In this document: positions 7,366 through 16,700 of the stretch, in pieces
How positions within the stretch are numbered: the first letter of the stretch is position 1
How the letters are laid out: each line of letters starts with the position of its first letter
Origin: Verrucomicrobiota bacterium
Lineage (GTDB): Bacteria; Verrucomicrobiota; Verrucomicrobiia; Opitutales; Opitutaceae
Direction of reading: 5' to 3'
DNA: 39,587 nt
Assembly (NCBI GenBank): GCA_023426435.1
Contig: JAFAAS010000114.1
Coordinates: 1 to 39,587, forward strand
The notes under the pieces: model-generated
What the model saw: only the letters and a program-made list of their open reading frames with translations
What the model was told of the DNA's origin: nothing
Databases searched by the model: none
Made by a program: the position numbers and the translations under genes

Positions 7366-8736
7366 ATGTCGAAGTTCTTTCGCCTCATCCTTGCCGGCTG
7401 CGCGTTTGCTGTCGGCGTCCTGGCCGCCGCGGAGCCGCCGCAAATCTGCTCAGGTCAACCGGCGCTCGGGCAACCTGATTGGGTCCGCCAGGCGGTGATC
7501 TACGAAATCAACGTTCGCCAATACTCAGCGGACGGGAGCTTCGCCGCGGTGGCGGCCGATCTTCCGCGCATCCGCGATCTCGGGGCGAATGTGCTGTGGT
7601 TTATGCCGATCCATCCCATCGGCGAACTCAACCGCAAGGGCTCGTTGGGCAGCTATTATGCGATCAAGGACTACTACGGCATCAATCCGGAGTTCGGCAC
7701 GGCGGCCGATTTCAAGCAGCTGGTGGACTCCGCGCATGCGCAGGGGTTGCGCGTGATTCTCGACTGGGTCGGCAATCATACGGCGTGGGATCATCCACTC
7801 ACGCGGGAGCATCCGGATTACTACGTGCGGGATCATCAAGGCCGCTTTCAACCTCCGACCGGCTTCGACTGGACCGACGTGATCCAGCTGGATTTTTCGA
7901 ATCCAGCGGTGCTCGATTACGAATACGACGCGATGGCGTATTGGATTCAGAACTACGGCATCGACGGGTTTCGCTGCGACTTCGCGACCGGCGTTCCGAC
8001 GACCTTCTGGAACGACCTGTCGGCGCGGCTGCGGGCGTTGCGGCCGGATCTTTTCCTGCTCTCCGAATCCGAGTTGCCGCAGCATCAACTGCGCGCCTTC
8101 AACGCAAGCTACGGCTTCGACATGATGCACACGATCAATGCCGTCGCGCAGGGACGCGCGGATGTTTCACGCCTCGACGACACGCTGGCGCGGAGCCGCA
8201 TTCGTTTTCCGGAGGGGTCCGCGCTGCTCTACTACACGAGCAACCACGACGAGAATTCCTGGCAGGGCACCGAGTTCGGACGTCTGGGCGGCGGTGCGGC
8301 GCCGTTTGCGGTGCTCACCTTCGTGCTGGATGGCATTCCACTGATCTACAACGGCCAGGAGATCGGCCTCGATCGCCGGCTTGAATTCTTCGAGCGCGAT
8401 CCCATCGCGTGGACGCCGAACGTTTCGCTGACCTCATTTTATCGAACGTTGGCGCAGTTGCGGTGCGCGCATCCGGCGTTGCGCACGGGTGCGGCGATGA
8501 GGCGAATTCCTTCCACGCAAAACGAATCGATTTACGCGCTCCTCCGCGAAGCCGGCAGCCAGCGCGTGCTCGCGATCCTGAATCTCACCGCCCGCGACGC
8601 AACGGCGGATCTGCACGATCCGGGACTGGCGGGAAATTGGCGCGATGCATTCTCCGGCGAGGCCGTCGCGCAGACCGCGCACGTGCCCGTCGCTTTGCGG
8701 GCGTGGGCGTTTCGCGTTCTGGTTTCTCAACCTTGA
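7366..8736 (+). CDS. Secreted alpha-amylase family (GH13) glycoside hydrolase
   Basis: A 456-residue GH13 enzyme acting on alpha-glucans or malto-oligosaccharides. The start at 7366 is supported by GGAG upstream and by a signal peptide (MSKFFRLILAGCAFAVGVLA, cleavage near AAA-E). The TIM barrel begins VIYEINVRQYSADGSF. Catalytic residues are visible: nucleophile Asp205 in GFRCDFAT, acid/base Glu234 in LLSESELP, and Asp295 in TSNHDEN; DWVGNHTA is conserved region I. A short all-beta domain C closes the protein. The frame is open upstream to 7183, but that part is probably untranslated. The AraC-family regulator follows on the same strand and may control it or neighbouring sugar genes (inference). 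Confidence 0.92.
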   Translation: MSKFFRLILAGCAFAVGVLAAAEPPQICSGQPALGQPDWVRQAVIYEINVRQYSADGSFAAVAADLPRIRDLGANVLWFMPIHPIGELNRKGSLGSYYAIKDYYGINPEFGTAADFKQLVDSAHAQGLRVILDWVGNHTAWDHPLTREHPDYYVRDHQGRFQPPTGFDWTDVIQLDFSNPAVLDYEYDAMAYWIQNYGIDGFRCDFATGVPTTFWNDLSARLRALRPDLFLLSESELPQHQLRAFNASYGFDMMHTINAVAQGRADVSRLDDTLARSRIRFPEGSALLYYTSNHDENSWQGTEFGRLGGGAAPFAVLTFVLDGIPLIYNGQEIGLDRRLEFFERDPIAWTPNVSLTSFYRTLAQLRCAHPALRTGAAMRRIPSTQNESIYALLREAGSQRVLAILNLTARDATADLHDPGLAGNWRDAFSGEAVAQTAHVPVALRAWAFRVLVSQP

Positions 8737-8819
8737 GGCTGCCGCGGGCGATGAAGTTGCCCTGCGGCTTGCGACGCTTCCGAGAGTTACGAGCGCGCAC
8801 ATCGGAAAAATCCTGAAAC

Positions 8820-8843
8820 ATCCGGATAAAACTTAATCCGGAT
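8820..8843. promoter_or_regulatory. Paired ATCCGGAT boxes, candidate operator
   Basis: Two copies of the 8-bp palindrome ATCCGGAT at 8820-8827 and 8836-8843, 16 bp apart centre to centre, separated by the A/T-rich AAAACTTA. They lie in the 5' region of the AraC-family gene. Paired boxes next to such a gene suggest autoregulation, but the bound protein is unknown. Confidence 0.4.
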
Positions 8844-8861
8844 CGCGGTCGGGCGAATTCA

Positions 8862-8878
8862 CTGCATCTTTTATGCAG
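8862..8878. promoter_or_regulatory. CTGCAT-N5-ATGCAG inverted repeat
   Basis: A perfect 6-bp inverted repeat with loop CTTTT, 19 bp downstream of the ATCCGGAT pair. Its right arm contains the ATG at 8873, an alternative start of the AraC-family gene. It could be a second operator half or a core promoter region. Confidence 0.35.
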
Positions 8879-8944
8879 AATCGCGGTCAACACCGCTGTT
8901 GTTACCTCTCCCCACCTACGTCTTCTCCGCGTTCGCGCCGTCCC

Positions 8945-9952
8945 GTGAAAGCCCTCTTTGAGGCCAAATCCGTGAGCCATCAGGACCGCGCGGAGATGCG
9001 TGGCGTCTTCGATCTTTGGATCAAGCAGGCCGAGCGCGGACTGCTGCGCGTGCGGATTCCAAAAGAAGTGAAGCCCGCGCAGAATCTCCGCGGGATGCAC
9101 TATCACTATCGGCCGGAGATTTTCTTCCAGCTCTACGGTCGGACCGAGTTTCGTTTTCCGCGCGAGCGGTTCGACGTGCTGCCGGGCGAGATCTGCATCG
9201 TTCCCGCCGGGGTGCCGCACGGCGAAACGGTTCACGCCGAGGGCGGGCAGCCGTTCCGCAATCTCGTTGCCGGCTTCTACAACAACACGCTCAGCCTTCA
9301 CTTCGCGTTCGAGGCGTCGCCGCATCATCCCGATATCGAGGCGATCGAGTTCTTCGATGCGCCCAATCTCGACGTATTTCTCACTCTTACCAACAGCCTC
9401 GCGCACGCCTACGCGATGCAGGCACCCGCGCGTGACTCAGTCTTGAAAGGCCTGCTTCTCGCGTTGCTCGGATTGTTCCGCAACATCGTCGAAACCGGCG
9501 CGGGCAATCTCAACGGCGACGTCGGCAAGGTCTTCCAGGCGAAAGTCATCGTCCGCGAGCAATTCTCGAATCCCGATCTGCGCGTGCAGGACATCGCCGC
9601 CGCGCTCGGCTGCTCGGCGGATTATCTCTCGCATCTTTTCCACGTCGAAACCGACGAACGGCTCACGCATTACATCCAGCGCATCCGGGTCGAAGGCGCG
9701 ATCCTCGCGCTCAGCACCACGGGGCTGACGATTTCCGAGATCGCTTATGCGAGCGGCTTCGCGGATCCCGCGTATTTCGCGCGCGTTTTCAAGCAGCACA
9801 AAAACATGTCGCCGCAGGAATTCCGTGCGCAGCTCGACGCGCAGCGTTCACAACGCGAACCGCAGCCGAAAACGGTTTATGCCAACCGCGTGGATTTCTC
9901 GCACGGCACCCCGCGGCGGCCATCCCCGCAATCAGCGTCGGTTGCAGTGTAG
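8945..9952 (+). CDS. AraC-family transcriptional regulator with cupin domain
   Basis: A 335-residue regulator. The N-terminal half is a cupin-like ligand pocket: RGMHYHYRPEIFFQLYGRTE, then a FDVLPGEICIVPAGVPHGE strand pair with the His typical of AraC-type cupins. The C-terminal 100 residues carry two helix-turn-helix motifs: VQDIAAALGCSADYLSHLF and ISEIAYASGFADPAYFARVF, then FKQHKNMSPQEFR, the AraC/XylS signature. The start is uncertain: GTG 8945 (VKALFEAKS) is preferred since residues between ATG 8873 and it are Pro/Ser/Arg-rich; ATG 8997 is also possible. It follows the amylase gene by about 200 bp and probably responds to a sugar or related metabolite (inference). Confidence 0.9.
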   Translation: MKALFEAKSVSHQDRAEMRGVFDLWIKQAERGLLRVRIPKEVKPAQNLRGMHYHYRPEIFFQLYGRTEFRFPRERFDVLPGEICIVPAGVPHGETVHAEGGQPFRNLVAGFYNNTLSLHFAFEASPHHPDIEAIEFFDAPNLDVFLTLTNSLAHAYAMQAPARDSVLKGLLLALLGLFRNIVETGAGNLNGDVGKVFQAKVIVREQFSNPDLRVQDIAAALGCSADYLSHLFHVETDERLTHYIQRIRVEGAILALSTTGLTISEIAYASGFADPAYFARVFKQHKNMSPQEFRAQLDAQRSQREPQPKTVYANRVDFSHGTPRRPSPQSASVAV

Positions 9953-9966
9953 GGCGTGTTCGCTGA

Positions 9967-9980
9967 AGCGGCAGGCCGCT
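9967..9980. terminator. Short hairpin between convergent genes
   Basis: AGCGGC and GCCGCT pair around AG in the 41-bp gap between the convergent AraC-family and nadB genes. The position suits a bidirectional terminator, but the stem is short and lacks a T-run. Confidence 0.3.
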
Positions 9981-9993
9981 CGCGCGGGCTCCG

Positions 9994-11556
9994 CTACTCC
10001 TCTTCCACCACGTAGTGGCACCCCTTGCTTTGTGGATTCAGCGATGCGGCATGCACGATCAGCAGCGCCGTCTGCACGGCGTTGCGCAGCTCCACGAGTT
10101 CGCGCGTAAGGCGGCACCCGCGATAGAACGACTGGATCTCTTCACGCAGCTCCAACAGCACGCGACGCGCGCGCGTCAATCGTCGTGGCGAGCGCACCAC
10201 GCCGGCGTAATTCCACATCGTGTGCTGCACCTGCAACATGTCCTGCCGGATCAGCACGGGATCGGCGTCGCGCGTCGGGCTGGCCCAGAGCCGCGGTTCC
10301 GGCAAATGAAACTTCGTTTGTGGGTCGCTCAGCTCCTGCGCATCGGCGATCGCGGTGAACTTTGCGCCGGTGACGCATTCCAACAATGACGTGCTCGCGA
10401 GCCGATTGGCCCCGTGGAGTCCGGTGCACGCCGTCTCGCCGATCGCGTTGAGATGGCAGACACTCGTGCGGCCCTCCAGGTCCGTGTGCACGCCGCCGCA
10501 GGCGAAATGAGCCGCGGGGACGACCGGAATCGATTCGCGCGTGATGTCGACCCCGTGGCGCAGGCAGCGCTCGTAGATGTTGGGGAATCGCTCCCGGATG
10601 AACTCGGGTTTCATCGCGGAGAGATCGAGGAAGACGCCGCCGTCGCCGCTCGTGGCGAGTTCCTGCTTGATCGCCCGTGCAACGACGTCGCGGGGCGCGA
10701 GCGAGCCGCGCGGGTCGATCGCGTCGAGAAAGCGTTCGCCGCGACCGTTCACCAGCACCGCTCCTTCGCCCCGCACCGCTTCGCTGATCAGAAAGCGGGG
10801 CGCGTTCTTCTTCGCGAACACCGTCGGATGAAACTGCACGTATTCGAGATCGATCAAACGCGCGCCGACGCGATACGCCATCGCGACCCCGTGTCCGACG
10901 CTGCCCGGTTGATTGGTCGTGTGCAGAAAGATCTGCCCGAGCCCGCCGGTCGCCAGCACGGTTTTCTTTGCGACGATCGCACCCACTTCGCCGCTGCGCG
11001 CATCGAGCACATACGCGCCGAAGCACGTCAATGGCCGGTATTTGTCCGCGGATTCCGTGGAGTTGTGCGAGAGTGTCAGCAGGTCGATGGCGACGCAGCC
11101 CGGCCGCCGCGTAATCGACGGGGTCGAATCGACGCGACGCGCGATCGCCGCGAGAATCGCGTGCCCCGTAGCGTCCTTTGCGTGGATGATCCGCCGCTCG
11201 CTGTGTCCGCCTTCGCGGGCGAGATCCAGCGTGCCATTCGCGCCGCGGTCGAACTCCACCTGCGCTTCGTCGAGCAGGAGTTCCTTCACCGCCAGCGGCC
11301 CTTCGCGCACCAGTTGTTCCACGGCGGCCGGATTCGCCGTGTGATCGCTCGCCTCGATGATGTCGCGCGCGAGCGACGATGGATTGTCGCTCGTGTCGTA
11401 AATGATGCCGCCCTGCGCCCAGTCGCTGTTCGCCGCCATCGGCTCGGCCAGGCACAACAGCTCAACCGCGAAGCCGCGCTTGGCCATCTGCAGCGCATAC
11501 GCCGAGCCCGCCAGCCCCGAGCCGATCACCAAACAGTCCGTGCGATGAACGTGCAT
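9994..11556 (-). CDS. nadB: L-aspartate oxidase NadB
   Basis: A 520-residue cytoplasmic flavoprotein oxidising L-aspartate to iminoaspartate, the first step of de novo NAD synthesis. The FAD-binding motif is at the N-terminus (LVIGSGLAGSAYAL, about 9-22), followed by SDWAQGGI, which distinguishes NadB/succinate-dehydrogenase flavoproteins. FAD-domain and active-site features are visible: TGGLGQIFLHTTN, EYVQFHPTVF, ISEAVRGEGAVLVN, and the C-terminal HFACGGVHTDLEGRTS then GLHGANRLASTSLLECV. Length fits the family (about 520-540). The ATG at 11556 lies 14 bp after the nadC stop, so it is the last gene of nadA-nadC-nadB. Confidence 0.95.
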   Translation of the reverse strand: MHVHRTDCLVIGSGLAGSAYALQMAKRGFAVELLCLAEPMAANSDWAQGGIIYDTSDNPSSLARDIIEASDHTANPAAVEQLVREGPLAVKELLLDEAQVEFDRGANGTLDLAREGGHSERRIIHAKDATGHAILAAIARRVDSTPSITRRPGCVAIDLLTLSHNSTESADKYRPLTCFGAYVLDARSGEVGAIVAKKTVLATGGLGQIFLHTTNQPGSVGHGVAMAYRVGARLIDLEYVQFHPTVFAKKNAPRFLISEAVRGEGAVLVNGRGERFLDAIDPRGSLAPRDVVARAIKQELATSGDGGVFLDLSAMKPEFIRERFPNIYERCLRHGVDITRESIPVVPAAHFACGGVHTDLEGRTSVCHLNAIGETACTGLHGANRLASTSLLECVTGAKFTAIADAQELSDPQTKFHLPEPRLWASPTRDADPVLIRQDMLQVQHTMWNYAGVVRSPRRLTRARRVLLELREEIQSFYRGCRLTRELVELRNAVQTALLIVHAASLNPQSKGCHYVVEEE

Positions 11557-11570
11557 GAACCCGGATGACG

Positions 11571-12419
11571 CTAACGTTTCCGTTTCGACGTCACTACCGT
11601 GAGACTGAGATCCGCCGCCGGCGCCGAGTGCGTGAGCGCGCCGATGCTGATGACGTCCACGCCGTCGACCGCGTAGCTGCGCAACGTTTCATAACGCACG
11701 CCGCCCGAAACTTCCACGACCGCCGAACCGCCGATCAGGCCCACCGCTTCGCGGACCTGCTGCGGCGTCATGTTGTCGAGCAGGATGACCTCGGCTCCGG
11801 CCCGCATCGCTTCGCGCACTTCCGCCAGGGTCTTCGCTTCGACTTCGATTTTCGCCAGGTGCGGCGCGGCGGCACGCGCGAGCTTCACGGCCTTCGTCAA
11901 CGATCCCGCGGCCGCGATGTGGTTGTCCTTGATCAAAACGTGCTCTCCCAGCGACGAGCGGTGGTTGACGCACCCGCCGCAACGCACCGCGTATTTCTCG
12001 AGCGCGCGCCAGCCGGGCGTGGTCTTTCGCGTATCCACAATCCGGACACCTGTTCCGTCGACGGCCGCGGCGAACTTCCTCGCTTGCGTCGCCACGCCCG
12101 AGAGCCGCTGCAGGAAATTCAACGCCACCCGCTCCGCCGTCAGCATCGCGGCGGTGGGGCCTTCGATCGTCAGCACCTTGCCGTCTTTCTTCACGCGAGC
12201 GCCGTCTTCGACGAGCAGCGCCACGCGCAACCCCGGATCCACGCGGGCGAAAACCCGCGCCGCGATTTCGCCCCCGCACACCACCAGGTCCTGGCCGGCC
12301 GCAATGTATCCACGCGAGCGATGCGCCTTCGGGAAGATTCCGCGGCTCGTCACGTCGCCCAGCCCCGCATCCTCTTCCAATGCGAGTTCGATCAGGTGTT
12401 CGGTGCGTGGTGTCAGCAT
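11571..12419 (-). CDS. nadC: Nicotinate-nucleotide pyrophosphorylase (carboxylating) NadC
   Basis: A 282-residue quinolinate phosphoribosyltransferase that converts quinolinate and PRPP to nicotinate mononucleotide, CO2 and pyrophosphate. Visible family features: EDAGLGDVTSRGI at the start, NFLQRLSGVAT, DTRKTTPGWRALEKYAVRCG (substrate-binding Arg/Lys), HRSSLGEHVLIKDNH, EVEAKTLAEV, ILLDNMTP, VEVSGGV and the C-terminal GVDVISIGALTHSAPAADLS. Length matches the family. The ATG at 12419 is the natural start, although the frame stays open upstream inside nadA. It lies 50 bp after nadA and 14 bp before nadB. Confidence 0.95.
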   Translation of the reverse strand: MLTPRTEHLIELALEEDAGLGDVTSRGIFPKAHRSRGYIAAGQDLVVCGGEIAARVFARVDPGLRVALLVEDGARVKKDGKVLTIEGPTAAMLTAERVALNFLQRLSGVATQARKFAAAVDGTGVRIVDTRKTTPGWRALEKYAVRCGGCVNHRSSLGEHVLIKDNHIAAAGSLTKAVKLARAAAPHLAKIEVEAKTLAEVREAMRAGAEVILLDNMTPQQVREAVGLIGGSAVVEVSGGVRYETLRSYAVDGVDVISIGALTHSAPAADLSLTVVTSKRKR

Positions 12420-12469
12420 AGGGGAAAGGGTGGGGCGAGGCGGCCCGCCGAGCCGCTGGCCGTCGCGCC

Positions 12470-13519
12470 TCAAGACTTCGGCGCCAATTCGAACATGCGC
12501 TCGATGCACCGCGCCGCGCGCTGACGCAGATCTTCGTCCAGCGTGATGATTTGCTCGGGGCGCGGCGCCTTCAGGGCGTCGCGGATTTTTTCGAGCGTGT
12601 TCATCTTCATGTAGGGACACAGCCGGCAGCCGCCGATGAAGTTTTTCTCCGGATCCTCCACCTGCAGCCGGCTGACGAGCCCGCACTCCGTCAGCATCAG
12701 GAAATACGGCGCGGGCGTGGTCTTCACGTATTTCATCATCGCGGTCGTGCTGCCGACGAAATCCGCCACCGCGGCGACGTCGGCCGTGCATTCCGGATGC
12801 GCCACGACTTTCAACCCGGGGAACTGCGCGCGCGCTTCCGCGATCTGCGCCGGCGTGAACTGGTCGTGGACCATGCAGGTGCCGTCTGAGGAAACGATCT
12901 CCTTGTCGACCCCGCGTCGTTTCATCTCCGCCCGCACGTTTTCCGCCATCAGCCGGTCCGGCACGAACAACACCCGCCGACCCGGCAGATTCGCGACGAT
13001 GTCGTAAACGTTGCTCGAAGTCACGCAGACGTCCGACTCGGCTTTCACGTCGGCGGTGCTGTTGATGTAACACACGACGGTCGCCTCGGGATACAGGCGC
13101 TTCAATCGCCGCACGCCGTCGCCATCGATCGAGTCGGCCAGCGAGCAGCCCGAATGCCGGTCGGGGACCACGACCAGCGCATCAGGCGAAAGGATCTTCG
13201 CCGTTTCGGCCATGAACACCACCCCGGCAAACACGATCACTTTCGCGCGGGACTCCCGGGCCTTCTCGCTCAGGTAGTAGGAGTCGCCCTTGAAATCGCC
13301 CACCCCGTAAATGATCTCGGGCTCCACATAGGAATGCGTGAGGATCACCGCATCCTTCTCTTTCTTGAGCTGGTTGATCTCGAGTGTCAGCGGCGCGATC
13401 GCGCGACATGTATCCAAGTTCCAAGTGCGACCGTGCGGGTCGCAATCCACGTGCATCAAAGCCCGTAGCAGTCGTTCGGCTTCCTGTTCTATCTCGTTCG
13501 TCGGCGCACTCACCGTCAT
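12470..13519 (-). CDS. nadA: Quinolinate synthase NadA
   Basis: A 349-residue [4Fe-4S] enzyme condensing iminoaspartate with dihydroxyacetone phosphate to quinolinate. The three cluster Cys are recognisable: in the CYINSTADVKAESD segment, in VVAHPECTADV and in GGCRLCPYMKMNT near the C-terminus. Substrate motifs HSYVEPEI, GDSYYLSEKA and CVTSSN are present. The start at ATG 13519 (MTVSAPTN) matches family length; the upstream extension is Arg-rich and unlikely. It is the first gene of nadA-nadC-nadB and is divergent from the large CheB-CheR kinase gene, with 199 bp between them that should hold promoters for both. No recognisable NAD regulator box was found. Confidence 0.95.
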   Translation of the reverse strand: MTVSAPTNEIEQEAERLLRALMHVDCDPHGRTWNLDTCRAIAPLTLEINQLKKEKDAVILTHSYVEPEIIYGVGDFKGDSYYLSEKARESRAKVIVFAGVVFMAETAKILSPDALVVVPDRHSGCSLADSIDGDGVRRLKRLYPEATVVCYINSTADVKAESDVCVTSSNVYDIVANLPGRRVLFVPDRLMAENVRAEMKRRGVDKEIVSSDGTCMVHDQFTPAQIAEARAQFPGLKVVAHPECTADVAAVADFVGSTTAMMKYVKTTPAPYFLMLTECGLVSRLQVEDPEKNFIGGCRLCPYMKMNTLEKIRDALKAPRPEQIITLDEDLRQRAARCIERMFELAPKS

Positions 13520-13718
13520 AGGAAACCGAAACGTCAGCCCATCCGCGGGGCAAACGCGAGGCGAAGTTGTGGATCCTTTCGCGCCGGAAACAACTTGCCC
13601 GCGGCGCGGTCTCCGGGAGGTTTTCCGTTCCACCCGTGGTGATCCTCTTTTCTTCGCCCTTGCCTGAATACCCTTTTAGCGCCGCCTCTCCGGAGCCGTA
13701 GATGGCTCTTCACGTTCC

Positions 13719-16700
13719 ATGGCCAAAGACCCAGCTTCCCGAGCAGATCATCGAAAGCCTTCGTCCCGGAAACCACTGCTGAAGATCGTTGGAATCGGCG
13801 CGTCCGCGGGCGGGCTGGAAGCGTTTACGGAACTTCTGCGCAACCTGCCGACGTCCGCGCCGATCGCCTATGTCCTGGTGCAGCACCTCGACCCCACGCA
13901 TCGCAGCTTGCTGTCCGAGTTGCTCGGCCGGGCGGCATCGCTGCCGGTGGAGGAGATCGTCCAAAATACCCAGGTCGCAGCGAACCGCATCTACGTCATC
14001 CCGCCGGATCGGAATCTCACGCTTCGCAACGGCGTGCTCAAGCTCACCCCCCGGCGCAAGAGCAGCGGCCCGGCGCGCACGATCGATCATTTCCTCCAAT
14101 CCCTCGCCGCCGACCAGAAGGAGAACGCGATCGGCGTGATCCTCTCCGGCGCCGGCTCCGACGGCGCCAAGGGCATCGCCGCGATCAAAGCCGCCGGCGG
14201 CATCACGTTTGCGCAGGATCACGTATCGTCGAAATACGACAGCATGCCGCGCAGCGCGATCGCCACCGGCTTCGTCGATTTCGTCCTGCCGCCCGACAAG
14301 ATCGCCGCGGAGCTTGGCCGGCTCGTCGATCAACCGCTGCAAACCAAGTCCCGCGCCGCCGCCAACGCCCGGCGCCGCCGCACTTCGTTCGCGATCGGCA
14401 GCACCGCCTTCGGCACTGGACCGCGCGAACCCGCCGCCTGGCCCGCCGCGCCGGAAGATCTCAATCTGCGTAAAATCTTCGTGCTCCTGCGCTCCCGCAC
14501 CGGCACCGACTTCAGCTTCTACCGCCCCAACACCATCCGCCGCCGGCTCGCCCGCCGGATGGCGATGCACAAGCTCAAGAGCCTCGAGGCCTACGCCCGA
14601 TTCCTGCGCGAGCATCCGAACGAATTGGATGCGCTCTATCAGGATCTCCTGATCAACGTCACCAGCTTCTTCCGCAATCCGGCGGTTTTCGAGGCCCTGA
14701 AGAAGCGCGTTTTTCCGAAACTCATTCGCACGCCGACGAGCGTTGACACGTTTCGGATCTGGGTCGCCGGCTGCTCGACCGGCCAGGAAGCATATTCCAT
14801 CGCCATCTCCTACGCCGAATTCGCCGAGCAAAATTCCATCCGCACGCCGATTCAGATCTTCGCCACCGACGTAAATCATACCGTCCTCGATCAGGCTCGC
14901 ATCGGCCGATACTCGAAACCGCAGGTCGAAAATATTTCGCCCGCTCGACTCCAGCGCTACTTTACCAAGGAGCCCGATGGCTACCGCGTGCAGAAGACCA
15001 TCCGCGACATGGTCATCTTCGCGCAGCACAATCTTCTCACCGATCCGCCGTTCACCCGCGTCGATCTCATCAGCTGCCGCAACATGCTCATCTACCTCGA
15101 GCCGGCGCTGCAGCAGCGAATCATCCCGGCGTTCCACTACGCGCTGAAACCGGGCGGCTTTCTGGTTCTCGGCACCTCCGAATCCGTCGGCCACTTCACC
15201 AACTTCTTCGAAGTCGCCGAAAAAAATCACAAGATCTACGCCCGCAAAACCGGGGTGAGCTGGCTCCGCTACGAACGCCCGCCTACGATCCCCGTCCTCA
15301 AGGCCGGCGCCCGCACCACGCCCGCCACCCGTCACGCCGAGGTCAACTCGGTCGACGCCTTCAAGGAGGCCGACCGTCTCACGCTCGCGAAATACGCTCC
15401 CGCCGGCGTGCTCATCAACGAAGACGGCGAAATCCTCCAGTTCCGCGGCGACGTCCAACGCTTCCTCGAGCTCCCGTCGGGCAAGGCGAGCTTCAACCTC
15501 TTGAAGATGGCGCGCGAAAACCTTTCGCTCACCTTGCAACGATCGCTGCAACGCGCTCGCCGCGACACCAAGCCCGTGCGCGAGAAGGAGGTTCGCTTCG
15601 GCCGCAACCGCAGCCTCGTCAACATCGAGATCGTTCCGCTCAAGAATCTTCCCGCCCGCTATTTCCTCGTTCTGTTCGAAGCCGTTGCCGCACCGCCCGC
15701 TCCCGCGCCCCGCACCACCGGCACCGCGTCTTCCGCCCGGATTTCCCCCGCCGAACTTCGCCGCTACGCCGACCTCAAGCGCGATTACGCCGAGGTGCGC
15801 GAGCACTTGGAAACCCTGCGGGAACAGCACGACACGTCCGTCGAAGAACTTCAGGCATCCAACGAGGAGGTTCAATCCGCCAACGAGGAACTCCAGAGCC
15901 TCAACGAAGAACTCGAAACTTCCAACGAGGAGCTCGAATCCGCGAACGAAGAGCTCACCACGCTCAACGAGGAACTCGCCACCCGCAACGCCGAGCTCCG
16001 CGAGAGCGAACAACGTCTCCGCGAACAAGCACAACTCCTCGAACTCGCGCCCGTCCTCGCGCGCTCGCCCAGGGATCGCATCGTCTTCTGGAATCAGGGC
16101 GCCGAAAATCTCTACGGTTACACCAAGGACGACGCCCTCGGCCAAAACTCCCACATGCTGCTCGCCGCGCAGTATCGCGAGCCGCTCGAAAAAATTCAGG
16201 CGGAACTTCACGGCCACGGCCGCTGGGAGGGCGAAGTCGTTCACCGCCGCAAAGACGGCCGCGCGCTCGTCATCGCCACGCAATGGGTCGTTCACCACGA
16301 CAACAACGGCCGCGTCCGCGCCGTGCTCGAGGTCAACGCCGACATCACCGCGCGCAAGCAGGCCGAGGAATCCCTGCGCGCGAGCGAGGAGTTCAACCGC
16401 CGCATTCTCGAAAGCAGCCCCGACTCCGTGAAGGTTCTCGATCTCGACGGACGTCTCCTGTTTATGAATACAGGCGGGCTCCATTTGATGGAGGTGGATG
16501 ATTTCTCCCGCCTCGCCCACAGCTACTGGCCCGCTTTTTGGGAGGGCGATGACCGCGCGCTCGCCGAAAACGCCTGCCGCCAGGCGCGATCCGGCGCCAT
16601 GTCGCGTTTCAGCGCCTTCCGTCGCACCGCGCGCGGCACCGACAAGTGGTGGGATGTCGTCTGCCGCCCGATCCTCGGGTTGGACGGAAAACCGCAGAAG

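Noticed and set aside
7390..7401. LAGC lipobox at residues 9-12 of the amylase
   Set aside because: The hydrophobic region before it is only a few residues long, so ordinary signal-peptidase I cleavage further on is more likely.
8818..8881. Possible dif/XerCD site near the GC-skew change
   Set aside because: The dyads there lack the conserved dif inner arm sequences (CATAA/TTATG spacing of 6), so an operator is the better reading.
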